64,000 bases of DNA from Bacillus infantis NRRL B-14911 (GTDB taxonomy: Bacteria; Bacillota; Bacilli; Bacillales; Cytobacillaceae): contig NC_022524.1 in NCBI RefSeq assembly GCF_000473245.1, forward strand, positions 1,016,501-1,080,500, written 5' to 3'. Shown here in pieces: positions 8,624 to 19,105 of this stretch (position 1 is its first letter; every line of letters begins with the position of its first letter). The notes under the pieces are model-generated. The model had not been told where the DNA came from, ran no database searches, and saw only the letters and a program-made list of their open reading frames with translations. The position numbers were made by a program, and so were the translations under genes.

Positions 8624-9631
8624 ATGAAGGATGCCATCATTGTAAATGGCCTGCGCAAGGAATTTAAGGCCTATTCAAGCAGGGCCGGCCTTAAAGGGGC
8701 CTTCCGCGATCTGTTTACGCGAAATTATAAGATTGTACCTGCTGTCAACGATATCAGCTTTCAGGTAAGGCAGGGGGAAATGGTAGGCTACATAGGGGAA
8801 AACGGAGCGGGAAAGTCGACGACCATCAAGATGCTGACCGGCATCCTGGAGCCGACTTCCGGGGAGGTGACTGTCAACGGGATGAATCCGCACAGGGACC
8901 GGGAGAAATTCGTCCAGACGATCGGGGTTGTGTTCGGGCAGAGATCCCAGCTGTGGTGGGATATTGCCGTTCAGGAATCGTTCCGGCTTTTAAAAAAGGT
9001 TTATAAAGTTTCTGATGAGGATTATGCCAGCCATATGGACCATGTCATCAGGACGCTGGATATCGGGCCTCTCCTGGATAAGCCCGTGCGCAAGCTCTCG
9101 CTTGGACAGAGAATGCGCTGCGAGCTGGCGGCGGCCCTGATCCATAATCCGCCGCTGTTATTTCTTGATGAGCCGACGATTGGCCTAGATGTCCTGGTTA
9201 AGCTGAAAATCCGTGAGTTTTTAAAAGAAATCAACCAGAAATACAATACAACCATTCTTTTGACCACCCATGACCTTTCTGACATTGAAGCACTTTGCGA
9301 ACGGGTTGTCATGCTTGATGAAGGCCGCATCATATACGACGGTGCTTTGCAGAGCCTGAAGGAAACCTGGGCTGAGGGAAAGGAAATACGGTTTGAATTT
9401 CTTGAGCAGGCAGAATTGGGAGCCTTGGAAGAGCTTACTGCTGATCTCCCGGTCGAATGGCAAAGGAATGGAGAAGACGAAGCCTTTACGGCCTTTGCGG
9501 AGGATAAAGAGGAAGTCATCTCTGCGCTGATTGCAAGGGCAGTCTCGGCCTACAAGGTCAGGGATATTAAAATCATGGAAACGTCAACCGAAGAAATTAT
9601 CCGCAATATATACGATAAAGGCATGGCTTGA
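8624..9631 (+). CDS. ABC-2 type exporter, ATP-binding protein
   Basis: A 335-aa ATPase of the COG4586 type. Seen: Walker [11 protein letters not shown]-loop region [12 protein letters not shown], signature [10 protein letters not shown] (LSxGQ), Walker [13 protein letters not shown], and the switch histidine in TTHDLSD. A C-terminal extension of about 100 residues follows, usual for this subfamily. It energises export by the two membrane proteins encoded next, with stops and starts 10 and 4 nt apart, so one operon and one complex. The ATG has GGAGG 7 nt upstream. The substrate is unknown; relatives near daunorubicin/viologen-type exporters are only loosely informative. Confidence 0.9.
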   Translation: MKDAIIVNGLRKEFKAYSSRAGLKGAFRDLFTRNYKIVPAVNDISFQVRQGEMVGYIGENGAGKSTTIKMLTGILEPTSGEVTVNGMNPHRDREKFVQTIGVVFGQRSQLWWDIAVQESFRLLKKVYKVSDEDYASHMDHVIRTLDIGPLLDKPVRKLSLGQRMRCELAAALIHNPPLLFLDEPTIGLDVLVKLKIREFLKEINQKYNTTILLTTHDLSDIEALCERVVMLDEGRIIYDGALQSLKETWAEGKEIRFEFLEQAELGALEELTADLPVEWQRNGEDEAFTAFAEDKEEVISALIARAVSAYKVRDIKIMETSTEEIIRNIYDKGMA

Positions 9632-9641
9632 GGAGGCAGCA

Positions 9642-10433
9642 ATGGATAAGTATGTAGAAATGATCCGTATCCGTTTTTTGATGATGCTCGCCTACCGGAC
9701 GAATTATTATACAGGCATTCTGATATACAGCATTAATATTGGCGCTTATTATTTTTTATGGACTGCGATATATGGAGGGAAAGAGAGCATTGAGGGCCTT
9801 TCCGTCCTGCAGATGACCACCTATGTAGCTGTTGCCTGGATGGCCAGGGCCTTTTATTTCAATAATATTGACCGGGAAATGGCTGCAGAAATAAAGGAAG
9901 GAAAAGTAGCGGTCGAACTGATCAGGCCATACAATTATCTTGGCATGAAGACTATGCAGGGGCTTGGTGAAGGCATTTTCCGTTTGTTCTTTTTCTCTGT
10001 TCCCGGCATGGTCATTGTGGCCCTGATCTTCCCGCTTGAAATTTCGGCAGACCCTTCTACCTGGCTGCTGTTTTCAGTGTCCATATTACTCAGCTTCTTG
10101 ATCAATACCCAATTAAATCTGCTGACAGGGATTACGACTTTTTTCTTATATAATAATACAGGCTTGATCAGGGCCAAGCGCGTTGTGATCGATCTGTTTT
10201 CCGGGCTGCTGATCCCTCTTTCCTTTTTCCCTGTGTGGGCTCAGGATATCTTGAAATTCCTTCCCTTCCAGGGCATCAGCTATATTCCAAGCATGATTTT
10301 CACCAATGGCTTCACACAGGGGGAAGCCATCAATGGTCTGCTGCTTCAGGGAGTGTGGGTGCTGATCCTTATCATTCCGATACAGGCACTTTGGACCGCG
10401 GCGAAAAAGCAGATGGTCATACAAGGAGGGTAA
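9642..10433 (+). CDS. ABC-2 family transporter permease (first subunit)
   Basis: A 263-aa membrane protein with about six hydrophobic segments, COG4587-like. It begins MDKYVEMIRIRFLMMLAYR, the short amphipathic start usual in these permeases. I chose the ATG at 9642 because AGGAGG stands 5 nt before it. The reading frame extends upstream into the ATPase gene but without a matching site there. It should form the membrane channel together with the next gene product, powered by the ATPase encoded just upstream. Confidence 0.88.
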   Translation: MDKYVEMIRIRFLMMLAYRTNYYTGILIYSINIGAYYFLWTAIYGGKESIEGLSVLQMTTYVAVAWMARAFYFNNIDREMAAEIKEGKVAVELIRPYNYLGMKTMQGLGEGIFRLFFFSVPGMVIVALIFPLEISADPSTWLLFSVSILLSFLINTQLNLLTGITTFFLYNNTGLIRAKRVVIDLFSGLLIPLSFFPVWAQDILKFLPFQGISYIPSMIFTNGFTQGEAINGLLLQGVWVLILIIPIQALWTAAKKQMVIQGG

Positions 10434-10437
10434 CAGC

Positions 10438-11223
10438 TTGTTTTATATTTCGATTTTCTTCCAATATGTGTCTCAGTATATGAAAACAAGGCTGGAGTAT
10501 CGGGCAGATTTGGCGGTTGAGGTTGTATCCGACTTGCTGTTTCAGGCAGTCAATTTGATCTTTATCCTGGTTGTCTTTGGACATACCAGCTATTTGAGCG
10601 GCTGGAACAGAGATGAAATTATCTTTATTTATGGCTTCTTTCTTGTTCCGTATGCCCTGTTTTCTTCCTTTTTCAATATTTGGGATTTCAATGAACGATA
10701 TATCGTAAAAGGCGAGTTTGACAGGATTTTGACCAGACCTGTCCATAGCCTTTTCCAGATTGTCCTGGAAAGGATGGAACTGGAATCTCTGTTTGGAGCC
10801 GTGACCGGCCTGGTGATTATGTTTTATGCGGGAGAGCAGCTTGGACTCAGCATAAGCTGGTATGATCCTTTCTTGTTTATCCTGCTTGTGCTCGGCGGTG
10901 TGATGGTTTACGCGGGAATCTTCGTCCTGATTGCGTGCATCAGCTTTTGGGCAGACGCGAGAACTTCCATCATGCCGATGATGTACAATATCGGGAATTA
11001 TGGAAGATATCCGGTAGACATATATAATGGTGCCATCCGTTTTGTGCTTACCTGGATCCTCCCGTTCGCGTTTGTCGGTGTCTATCCGGCGGCCTATTTC
11101 CTTGGGAAGCATGAATGGCTGGCCTATTCTTTCCTGACGCCAGTCATCGGTCTGGTATTCTTCTGCCTGTCCATCATCGTCTGGAATCAGGGAGTAAAGA
11201 AATACCGTGGTGCGGGGAATTAG
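10438..11223 (+). CDS. ABC-2 family transporter permease (second subunit)
   Basis: A 261-aa membrane protein of the COG3694 type with about six helices. Seen: YMKTRLEYRADLAVEVVSDL near the N-terminus and FNERYIVKGEFDRILTRPV in the first cytoplasmic loop, a motif shared across this permease family. The start is TTG at 10438, eight bases after GGAGG and four bases after the previous stop. With the two preceding genes it completes a three-gene exporter operon that ends at a terminator. Confidence 0.88.
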   Translation: MFYISIFFQYVSQYMKTRLEYRADLAVEVVSDLLFQAVNLIFILVVFGHTSYLSGWNRDEIIFIYGFFLVPYALFSSFFNIWDFNERYIVKGEFDRILTRPVHSLFQIVLERMELESLFGAVTGLVIMFYAGEQLGLSISWYDPFLFILLVLGGVMVYAGIFVLIACISFWADARTSIMPMMYNIGNYGRYPVDIYNGAIRFVLTWILPFAFVGVYPAAYFLGKHEWLAYSFLTPVIGLVFFCLSIIVWNQGVKKYRGAGN

Positions 11224-11229
11224 AATGGC

Positions 11230-11267
11230 AAAAACAGCACTCTCTTAAATGAGGTGCTGTTTTTTTT
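11230..11267 (+). terminator. Terminator of the ABC-2 operon
   Basis: AAAACAGCACTCTC pairs with GAGGTGCTGTTTT around TTAAAT and runs into T8. The A-run on the left could also serve the minus-strand gene at 11292. Confidence 0.85.
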
Positions 11268-11291
11268 ATGTCTTCTGATCTTGGTGTAAAC

Positions 11292-11534
11292 TCAAACTCT
11301 GCTGTTTTCTTTTTCGTTCAAATGTTTTATATCTTTGAGATAGTTTTGATAAGCAGCCGTTGCTTTATCCGGCGGCTTTGGGAGTGTTTTATAAATTTTA
11401 TTAAGCATATAAACCGCTCTGAACAAAGTGCCGGCAATGATCCCGAAAGCAATAATGCCCGCCAATAAAGGACTCAGCATCAATAAAATGCATCCTAAAA
11501 TTACAGCGAGCAATATAGACAGCAGCAGATACAT
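11292..11534 (-). CDS. Small two-helix membrane protein, unknown function
   Basis: An 80-aa protein. Residues 1-45 are strongly hydrophobic (LLLSILLAVILGCILLMLSP, then AGIIAFGIIAGTLFRAV) and form one or two membrane helices. The C-terminal 35 residues are charged (LPKPPDKATAAYQNYLKDI). A GAGAGGAG site lies before the ATG. I do not recognise the family. It is convergent with the ABC-2 operon and shares its terminator hairpin. Confidence 0.6.
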   Translation of the reverse strand: MYLLLSILLAVILGCILLMLSPLLAGIIAFGIIAGTLFRAVYMLNKIYKTLPKPPDKATAAYQNYLKDIKHLNEKENSRV

Positions 11535-11681
11535 AAATAACTCCTCTCACTTTAAAAATGGATATTCATTATTTTAACAGGATAATACTGGAACCGCACT
11601 ATTTGTTAAAAGACAAGCCGGCATACAGGCCCTGCTTTAAGCGTATAAATCTAGGGAGTATAAAGGAGAAGAGGGTCTGAT

Positions 11682-12086
11682 TTGGTCTTTTATCTTTCGC
11701 TGATATTGATTGCCTTCTGTGTATTGATGAGTCTGCGGACCTTGTTTATCCCCCATAAGATCCGCGGGAAAAGAGTCTCGTTTGAAAACTTTCTGTATCT
11801 TGCTTTTATATATGTGACGGTCATGATTGGCTTTGGGCTTATTTACGTTTTAATGGAGCAGAACGGTACCCAGGTTCTCCGGGAAAGCGCGGGAGCAGAA
11901 GGGGGAACATTTTTTCAAAGGCTGGAGACAGGTTTCTATTTCAGCGCCGTAACCCTTTTTTCAGTAGGCTATGGCGATATTTCCCCTATAGGGATCGGGA
12001 GGATGATCGCCGTCCTTGAGGCATTGATCGGCTACACGATTCCCGCAGCATTTGTAGCGAGGGCCGTATTCGACAGAGAGTCCTGA
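11682..12086 (+). CDS. Two-helix potassium channel-like protein
   Basis: A 134-aa protein. Helix 1 is at the N-terminus, a second follows near residues 33-54 (FLYLAFIYVTVMIGFGLIYV), then a pore loop with the selectivity filter LFSVGYGD (K+ channel signature TVGYGD), then a last helix. This is the Ion_trans_2 pore module without an RCK or cyclic-nucleotide domain, so no gating domain is visible. By family it conducts K+ as a tetramer in the membrane. The start is TTG at 11682 with GAGGG seven bases upstream. A stand-alone gene. Confidence 0.75.
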   Translation: MVFYLSLILIAFCVLMSLRTLFIPHKIRGKRVSFENFLYLAFIYVTVMIGFGLIYVLMEQNGTQVLRESAGAEGGTFFQRLETGFYFSAVTLFSVGYGDISPIGIGRMIAVLEALIGYTIPAAFVARAVFDRES

Positions 12087-12157
12087 CAGTGTCCCGGATT
12101 TGTGTTTGCGGCAGATTTTGGATAGGCTTATGATATCACAACGATGGAGGGATTAAT

Positions 12158-12628
12158 ATGCAGATTGAACTGGGAAAACAGGCTCCGGGGTTTGAACTGC
12201 CGGACGCAGATGAAAAGCCGGTAAAGCTGTCAGACTTCCGGGGCAAAAATGTGGTCCTGTATTTCTATCCTAAGGATATGACACCTGGGTGCACGACCGA
12301 AGCATGTGACTTCAGGGACAAGCATGAGGAGTTCCAGGGAGCGGACGCTGTAATCATCGGTATAAGCCCGGACCCAGCTGGCAGGCATGGTAAGTTTATT
12401 GAGAAATACGGATTGCCTTTTATCCTGCTGTCAGATGAAGAGCATAAAGCCGCTGAAGCATATGATGTATGGAAGCTGAAGAAAAATTTCGGCAAAGAGT
12501 ATATGGGGATTGAAAGATCCACCTTCATCATTGATAAAGAAGGGAATCTGGTGAAGGAATGGAGGAAGGTAAAGGTTAAGGGCCATGTCGAAGAGGCGCT
12601 TGCTTATGTACAGGAGCAGCTTTCCTGA
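12158..12628 (+). CDS. bcp: Thioredoxin-dependent thiol peroxidase (Bcp/PrxQ)
   Basis: A 156-aa peroxiredoxin. The peroxidatic Cys sits in PGCTTEACDFRD, and a second Cys five residues later is the resolving Cys of the PrxQ type. It reduces H2O2 and organic peroxides in the cytosol with electrons from thioredoxin. Full length for the family. It is the orthologue of B. subtilis ygaF by sequence and by position (gsaB-ygaF-perR order). GATGGAGGG precedes the ATG. A hairpin terminator follows. Confidence 0.92.
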   Translation: MQIELGKQAPGFELPDADEKPVKLSDFRGKNVVLYFYPKDMTPGCTTEACDFRDKHEEFQGADAVIIGISPDPAGRHGKFIEKYGLPFILLSDEEHKAAEAYDVWKLKKNFGKEYMGIERSTFIIDKEGNLVKEWRKVKVKGHVEEALAYVQEQLS

Positions 12629-12635
12629 GTAACGG

Positions 12636-12665
12636 GATTGGATACTTGTATCCAATCTTTTTTTC
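12636..12665 (+). terminator. Terminator of bcp
   Basis: GATTGGATAC pairs with GTATCCAATC, followed by T7. Confidence 0.9.
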
Positions 12666-12748
12666 ATTTTAGTGTAGTGATTTGCGGGGGCCAATCGTCT
12701 AATATACTAAGGGTTAAATTTTCCAGATTGGATATTGGGTGATATGTG

Positions 12749-13336
12749 ATGAGCAAATGCATTTATATCTTGCTGACAGATACAGGAACGATATTTTCAA
12801 GACTGATAAAGTGTTATACGAAAGCTCCGTATAATCATTCTTCCATTGCGCTGGACAGGCAGTTCAATCAATTATTCAGCTTCGGGAGGCGCAGCTATTT
12901 GAACCCTTTTTCAGCCGGATTCATTAAGGAAAGGGTCGATGGGGGCGTGTTCAAGCATAAGAGAAATACGAGATGTGCGGTTTACCGGCTGCAGGTTTCA
13001 GATTCACAGCATAAAGACATCCGGAAAATAATCCTGCAATTTGAGGAAGATCCGCTGAGGTATAAATATAATCTCCTCGGGTGCATCGGCATTATCTTTG
13101 GGATAAAATTTCAAAGAGCCGATGCCTTCACCTGCTCGCAATTCGTATCCACCATTCTTACACAGAGCGGGATACATACATTTGATAAATGCTGTGAAAT
13201 GATCAGGCCTGATGACGTTGCCGGCATCCCCCGGCTGTCTTTGATATATGAAGGATATCTCCATCAATATTGGGAAAGGTCGCGAATGGCTGAACCACTG
13301 CATAAAAGGGCAGCTGTCTGGCCCAATTTAACATAA
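12749..13336 (+). CDS. Putative permuted NlpC/P60 papain-like cysteine hydrolase
   Basis: A 195-aa cytosolic protein with no signal peptide. NHSSIALD near residue 30 offers a His, and FTCSQFVSTIL near residue 130 a Cys. This order (His first, Cys later) fits the circularly permuted NlpC/P60 (YaeF/YiiX-like) hydrolases. I infer the fold from these two motifs only. The substrate (peptide or lipid amide) is unknown. The start may be GTG 12746 or ATG 12749. Neither has a strong ribosome binding site, and GGTGAT fits the ATG slightly better. It stands alone, between two terminators. Confidence 0.6.
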   Translation: MSKCIYILLTDTGTIFSRLIKCYTKAPYNHSSIALDRQFNQLFSFGRRSYLNPFSAGFIKERVDGGVFKHKRNTRCAVYRLQVSDSQHKDIRKIILQFEEDPLRYKYNLLGCIGIIFGIKFQRADAFTCSQFVSTILTQSGIHTFDKCCEMIRPDDVAGIPRLSLIYEGYLHQYWERSRMAEPLHKRAAVWPNLT

Positions 13337-13411
13337 CAAAGGCGGATGTCCATTCATTTAAACAAGTTTTGAATATCATTAGATTAGGGCATACCTCCTC
13401 AGATACTTTGA

Positions 13412-13442
13412 AGCAGATCCTTTCAGGGTCTGTTCTTTTTTT
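13412..13442 (+). terminator. Probable terminator
   Basis: AGCAGATCC pairs with GGGTCTGTT (two G-U pairs) around TTTCA, followed by CTTTTTTT. It lies about 75 nt after the stop codon of the preceding gene. Confidence 0.6.
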
Positions 13443-13554
13443 ATGCTGGCAGAGCAAGAAAGTTTCGGCATCTGAAGAAGTGGGTATGATCGATTGAAAA
13501 ATGTAAAAACATCCTTCGGGTGATATGATGAAGAAAACGAAGGAGGGAACGGGT

Positions 13555-14505
13555 TTGAAAATAGTATCTTCTCTGCAGCCGGAAAAGGATCTGCAGGATA
13601 AAATTAAGAATACTTTTCCGGATGCGGCTTTTGAATTTTATGAGAGTATGGAGCAGGCTGAAGGGGCATTATCCCAGGCTGAAGTCTTCATTACTTATGG
13701 CGAGGATCTGACAGCTGCGCATATTGAGAGTGCCAAAAAGCTGAAATGGATCATGGTAATGTCCGCGGGGCTGGAATTGATGCCGCTTAAGGAATGTGAA
13801 GAAAGAGGCATTCTTATTACTAATGCAAGAGGGGTTCACAGCATCCCGATGGCAGAGTTTGCACTTGGGATGATGCTGATGCACGAAAAAAAGGCGAAAA
13901 AGCTTATTGTCAATGAAGAGAATGAAGTCTGGGACCGGAATATCCAGATGGGCGAGCTCCGCGGAAAAACCATGCTGATCCTTGGAACCGGCGCAATTGG
14001 AAGTGAAATAGCCCGGCTGGGGAAAGCTTTTGGATTGAAAACCTGGGGCATCAACCGCAGCGGTTCGCCTGTGCCACATATTGACAGCCTTTTCAGCCTT
14101 GAAGAGTTGGACATACTATTACCGGAGGCTGATTTCCTCATCTCGGTGCTCCCCAGTACAGGAGAGACAAGACATCTGCTCAGGATGGAGCACTTCCGCA
14201 GGATGAAGAACAGTGCAGTCTTCATCAACTTGGGCAGGGGGGATGTCGCCGGGGAAGAAATATTGCTGGATGTGATGCAGAAGAGGCTGATTTCACATGC
14301 CTATCTGGATGTTTTTGAAACAGAACCGCTGGAGAAGGGGCATCCATTCTGGAAGCTGGACAATATAACCGTCACTCCGCACTTATCAAGCAGATCAGCC
14401 ATGTACCTGCCAAGATCCTTTGAAATTTTTGCCCATAATCTTCATACATATATACAAAGCGGGAATGACTATGTGAATAAAATTGATCCTGGGAAGGGGT
14501 ATTAA
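13555..14505 (+). CDS. D-2-hydroxyacid dehydrogenase family protein
   Basis: A 316-aa NAD(P)-dependent oxidoreductase. The nucleotide-binding glycine motif is LGTGAIGSEIA. The catalytic Arg lies in INLGRGDV, the Glu in DVFETEPL and the His in TPHLSS, the usual Arg-Glu-His triad. It should reduce 2-keto acids or oxidise D-2-hydroxyacids; the substrate is not evident. I chose TTG 13555 because AAGGAGGG ends 7 nt before it. The ATG at 13525 has no such site. The next gene starts one base after the stop, so the two are co-transcribed. Confidence 0.85.
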   Translation: MKIVSSLQPEKDLQDKIKNTFPDAAFEFYESMEQAEGALSQAEVFITYGEDLTAAHIESAKKLKWIMVMSAGLELMPLKECEERGILITNARGVHSIPMAEFALGMMLMHEKKAKKLIVNEENEVWDRNIQMGELRGKTMLILGTGAIGSEIARLGKAFGLKTWGINRSGSPVPHIDSLFSLEELDILLPEADFLISVLPSTGETRHLLRMEHFRRMKNSAVFINLGRGDVAGEEILLDVMQKRLISHAYLDVFETEPLEKGHPFWKLDNITVTPHLSSRSAMYLPRSFEIFAHNLHTYIQSGNDYVNKIDPGKGY

Positions 14506-14506
14506 T

Positions 14507-15058
14507 TTGAAGATCTACACTAAAACAGGAGATAAAGGAACAACATCGCTCATATACGGAGAGCGTGTATCAAAAGGGGACATGCGGGTAGAAGCTTACG
14601 GGACCTGTGATGAAGCCAATTCGATGATCGGCCTGGCACTCAGCTATTTAAAGGGTGAATTTTTTGAGGGTAAAAAAGAGCTTGAAGACACATACCATAA
14701 AATACAAACAGCCCTTTTCCATGTAGGCGCAGAGCTTGCGACTCCTCCCGGGAAAGAGGTCAAGTGGAAAGTTTCTGAAGGTGATATCAAAATCATGGAG
14801 AACAAAATTGATGAATGGGATGCTGAACTCCCGCAGCTTGCCAATTTTATCCTTCCAGGAGGAAATCCTGCAGGAGCCGCTTTCCATTCTGCCCGGACGA
14901 TTGTGCGGCGGGCTGAAAGGGAGGCCGTGCGGATTGAAGGTGTTAACTCATTGGTTCTTTCATACCTGAACAGATTGTCTGACCTGCTGTTTGTAACGGC
15001 CAGATATGTAAATCTTCAGCTGGGGGAAAACGAGAAAAATCTTCACGAAGAGGATTGA
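14507..15058 (+). CDS. yvqK: Cob(I)alamin adenosyltransferase, PduO type
   Basis: A 183-aa protein starting MKIYTKTGDKGTTSLIYGER, the ATP-binding N-terminus of PduO-type enzymes. FILPGGNPAGAAFHSARTIVRRAERE is the conserved C-terminal helix motif; its Arg and Glu bind ATP and cob(I)alamin. It makes adenosylcobalamin from cob(I)alamin and ATP as a trimer in the cytosol. The start is TTG 14507, with AAGGGG upstream. It sits one base behind the hydroxyacid dehydrogenase gene, but no cobalamin-dependent enzyme is in the window. The product resembles B. subtilis YvqK. Confidence 0.9.
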   Translation: MKIYTKTGDKGTTSLIYGERVSKGDMRVEAYGTCDEANSMIGLALSYLKGEFFEGKKELEDTYHKIQTALFHVGAELATPPGKEVKWKVSEGDIKIMENKIDEWDAELPQLANFILPGGNPAGAAFHSARTIVRRAEREAVRIEGVNSLVLSYLNRLSDLLFVTARYVNLQLGENEKNLHEED

Positions 15059-15084
15059 AATCAATCAGGCATCATACAGTAATA

Positions 15085-15131
15085 TTGACAAATAGCATAA
15101 AAAGTTAGTACACTATTTATAAAGATTACAA
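15085..15131 (+). promoter_or_regulatory. perR promoter with an overlapping Per box
   Basis: TTGACA (15085-15090), an 18-nt spacer and TACACT (15109-15114) form the promoter. Immediately downstream, TTATAAAGATTACAA (15117-15131) matches the PerR operator consensus TTATAATnATTATAA at all but two of the 14 defined positions. It covers the transcription start, which fits repression of perR by its own product, as known in B. subtilis. Confidence 0.8.
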
Positions 15132-15166
15132 AGTAAGAATCTTTGTTGGAAAAGAGGTGCATGACG

Positions 15167-15604
15167 GTGGCTCAAACACAGTTAAAAGAAGCGCTGGATA
15201 CCTTGAAGGATACAGGAGTGCGTATTACTCCGCAGCGTCATGCGATACTTGAATATTTAATAAGCTCCATGTCACACCCGACTGCAGATGATATTTATAA
15301 AGCATTAGAAGGAAAATTTCCTAATATGAGTGTGGCTACAGTTTACAATAATCTAAGAGTATTTCGTGAAGTTGGCCTGGTAAAGGAACTGACCTATGGG
15401 GATGCATCAAGCAGGTTTGACTTTATTACAACCCATCATTATCATGTGATTTGCGAAAACTGCGGAAAAATCGTGGATTTCCATTATCCTGGTTTGGATG
15501 AAGTTGAACATCTGGCTTCCCATGTAACAGGTTTTAAAATCAGCCATCACCGCATGGAGATTTACGGCACATGCCCGGATTGTGCAAGCAAGGAAGCGCA
15601 CTAA
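15167..15604 (+). CDS. perR: Peroxide-responsive repressor PerR
   Basis: A 145-aa Fur-family regulator, nearly identical in its core to B. subtilis PerR: winged helix with [15 protein letters not shown] and [17 protein letters not shown], then the metal-binding dimer domain. The structural zinc site is two CxxC pairs (CENCGK, CPDC). The Fe/Mn regulatory His/Asp residues are in HHYHV and nearby. Peroxide oxidises the Fe-bound histidines and releases DNA. I chose GTG 15167 ([10 protein letters not shown]): AGAGG is 9 nt upstream, while the ATG at 15161 lies only 3 nt from it. The gene is autoregulated through the Per box and followed by a terminator. Context perR-ygzB-ygxA-rrn as in B. subtilis. 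Confidence 0.96.
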   Translation: MAQTQLKEALDTLKDTGVRITPQRHAILEYLISSMSHPTADDIYKALEGKFPNMSVATVYNNLRVFREVGLVKELTYGDASSRFDFITTHHYHVICENCGKIVDFHYPGLDEVEHLASHVTGFKISHHRMEIYGTCPDCASKEAH

Positions 15605-15613
15605 TTCTATAAC

Positions 15614-15643
15614 GCCGATAGCCTGCTATCGGCTTTTTCTTTT
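15614..15643 (+). terminator. Terminator of perR
   Basis: GCCGATAGC pairs with GCTATCGGC, followed by TTTTTCTTTT. Confidence 0.9.
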
Positions 15644-15682
15644 GTTTTAGAGGGAATCGGCGGCTTACGGATGTTTTGCGGA

Positions 15683-15711
15683 TAAAAAAATAACCCAGCA
15701 TCCCTGCTGGG
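15683..15711 (-). terminator. Terminator of ygzB
   Basis: CCCAGCA pairs with TGCTGGG around TCCC. On the minus strand it runs into TTATTTTTTT. Confidence 0.85.
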
Positions 15712-15731
15712 CCGATTTATTCTGAGCATAT

Positions 15732-16100
15732 TTATTGCTCAGCTTTTTTCTGTTTTGAACCCTTTCTGTTGTAGCTCTCATTGAATTCTTTCCCTTCGAG
15801 GGAAGGATCGAGTGTCAGCGGTTCATTGCAATACATGCACATATCCACACGGCCAAGCATCTTTGTATATTTCCCGCAATTAGGGCACTCAACTTGTACA
15901 GTTTTTGTTGAGAGCATGCCAATCCAGAAATAAACACCGGTGCTGGCGATGATGCAAAGCATGCCTAAAAGCATGAATATAGTCATGACAATCGGTGAAG
16001 TCCTGAAGAATATTCCTATATACATAACAATAAAGCCGATGAATACCAGACTAAGCGCAAAGGTCCGTATTTTGTTGATCTTGCTCGAATATTTTGCCAT
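15732..16100 (-). CDS. ygzB: UPF0295 family membrane protein YgzB
   Basis: A 122-aa protein. Two membrane helices (about residues 14-35 and 41-62) are followed by a cytosolic zinc-ribbon-like part with [20 protein letters not shown] (two CxxC pairs). Length, sequence and position opposite perR match B. subtilis YgzB (UPF0295). The function is unknown; the location beside perR is conserved but no PerR dependence can be read from the sequence. GGGAGGGAC lies before the ATG. Confidence 0.9.
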   Translation of the reverse strand: MAKYSSKINKIRTFALSLVFIGFIVMYIGIFFRTSPIVMTIFMLLGMLCIIASTGVYFWIGMLSTKTVQVECPNCGKYTKMLGRVDMCMYCNEPLTLDPSLEGKEFNESYNRKGSKQKKAEQ

Positions 16101-16407
16101 TCTTTTTTGTCCCTCCCAAAGTATAACTATACCATATTTGCTTTTCTAAAGGATATCTGCAATACATGAATAATGATCCTGTCGAATAATGCTTGGGGAC
16201 AGCAGGAATTCCTGGATGGCTGTAGAACCTATATGCTATAAAAGAAAAGCGAGGGGCCTTGCGCAGATGAGCGCAGACTTGGAATGCCGTGTGCTGCGGC
16301 AATATCAAAGTGCCTCCCGGGGCTGGTCCGGAGGATAGGCTCCGCTGCACTAAGTTATTGAAGTTCAAATTAATCTATCCTTATCTAATATTAATGGAGG
16401 AATGATG

Positions 16408-17280
16408 ATGGAAGACATTCTTCGCCCTATTTATCAGGAACGGGCAAGCCAGGCCAACACGCTTGGAGTGCTGATCATAGAAAAAAGAAATAAAGCGGTC
16501 CCTGTTACAGATACCTTCGATGCAGTCCTGCTGATCGTTGTCCAGGAGGCGGAGGTGCCGGTTTTCGTGAAGCATTATACTTATAATGATAAAAAAGCAG
16601 CACTTCATATCGTAAAGGAGAGCCAGCTGAATGAATGGATCCTCCACGGCTCCAACAGGAAGATTTTTGATTGGCTATATAATGGGAGAGTCGTTTTTGA
16701 CCGCAATGAGTATATAAGCAACCTGAAAGTTGAATTAAAGGAATTCCCGTTCTATGGAAGAAAGCTGAAGATGGGCGTGGAATTTGCGAAATTAATAAGG
16801 CGCTATATGGATGGAAAGGCATTTTTTGAAAATAATCATTATCTCGATGCCTATAACCATGTCGTTCATTCTCTTCACCACCTGGCGCGGCTTGCTGTCA
16901 TTGAAAGCGGCTTTCACCCTGAAGTCACTGTATGGCATCAGGTTAAACAGATAGAACCGGAAATCTTTAAATTATATGAAGAGCTTGTCATCAGTGAAGA
17001 GCCATTAGAAAAACGCCTTGAGCTTCTTTTTCTGGCAAGTGAATTCCTGATCCATTCAAAAACCAAAATCGGGATTCAGCATCTCACTGATATAATGTCC
17101 GAAAAAGAGGACTGGTCCTTCAATGAAATGATCACCCATCCTGAATTAAGTGCTTATTCTGTTGATTTAAGTATGCTGCTTGAATATCTGATCGATAAAC
17201 ATCTAATAGAGGCAGTTGAAATTGTGACGAAAAGCCCTGGTTTGTATCACCGCCATTATCGGACGAAAAAATTATTTTAA
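16408..17280 (+). CDS. ygxA: Nucleotidyltransferase-like protein YgxA
   Basis: A 290-aa cytosolic protein. The N-terminal part (MEDILRPIYQERASQANTLG...FDAVLLIV) resembles the nucleotidyltransferase-like fold of the YgxA family. The C-terminal half is helical (YRYMDGKAFF-type region, HSLHHLARLAVIESG). The catalytic activity is unproven for the family. Of three consecutive ATGs, the third (16408) is 7 nt from GGAGG and is preferred. The gene is directly upstream of the rRNA promoters, as ygxA is in B. subtilis rrnD. Confidence 0.88.
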   Translation: MEDILRPIYQERASQANTLGVLIIEKRNKAVPVTDTFDAVLLIVVQEAEVPVFVKHYTYNDKKAALHIVKESQLNEWILHGSNRKIFDWLYNGRVVFDRNEYISNLKVELKEFPFYGRKLKMGVEFAKLIRRYMDGKAFFENNHYLDAYNHVVHSLHHLARLAVIESGFHPEVTVWHQVKQIEPEIFKLYEELVISEEPLEKRLELLFLASEFLIHSKTKIGIQHLTDIMSEKEDWSFNEMITHPELSAYSVDLSMLLEYLIDKHLIEAVEIVTKSPGLYHRHYRTKKLF

Positions 17281-17297
17281 AAAAACATTAAAACGTA

Positions 17298-17326
17298 TTG
17301 ACCTTTTATTATTTACTTGATATATT
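17298..17326 (+). promoter_or_regulatory. rRNA promoter P1
   Basis: TTGACC (17298-17303), 17 nt, TATATT (17321-17326). The likely start region is CCGTCGCTG. Confidence 0.75.
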
Positions 17327-17411
17327 TATATCCGTCGCTGCTAGTTGTTCAGCAAAAACACAGTGGCTGACGGATTTAAATAACAACCTGAAAAATTATT
17401 TTTGAAAAGTG

Positions 17412-17440
17412 TTGACAGAACGAATGACACATGATAAGAT
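17412..17440 (+). promoter_or_regulatory. rRNA promoter P2
   Basis: TTGACA (17412-17417), 17 nt, TAAGAT (17435-17440). The likely start is in AAAGTCGCTC, sharing GTCGCT with P1. A G at the start would fit the GTP-sensing initiation known for Bacillus rRNA promoters. Confidence 0.85.
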
Positions 17441-17478
17441 AATAAAGTCGCTCAAGGGCGGCGAGGTTAAAAGAAGAT

Positions 17479-17491
17479 TGTTCTTTGAAAA
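17479..17491 (+). promoter_or_regulatory. boxA antitermination site in the 16S leader
   Basis: TGTTCTTTGAAAA matches the Nus-factor boxA element. A second copy of the same sequence stands before 23S at 19166-19178. Confidence 0.75.
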
Positions 17492-17546
17492 CTGAACGAA
17501 CAAAAACGTCAACGTTAATCTTATTTTTATCAGAGCTAAATCTTAC

Positions 17547-19105
<1,559 letters not shown>

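Noticed and set aside
16101-16407. Possible riboswitch between ygzB and ygxA
   Set aside because: GC-rich inverted segments (CTCCCGGGGC, GGTCCGGAGG) are present, but no known aptamer core and no terminator with a T-run. I see no gene there.
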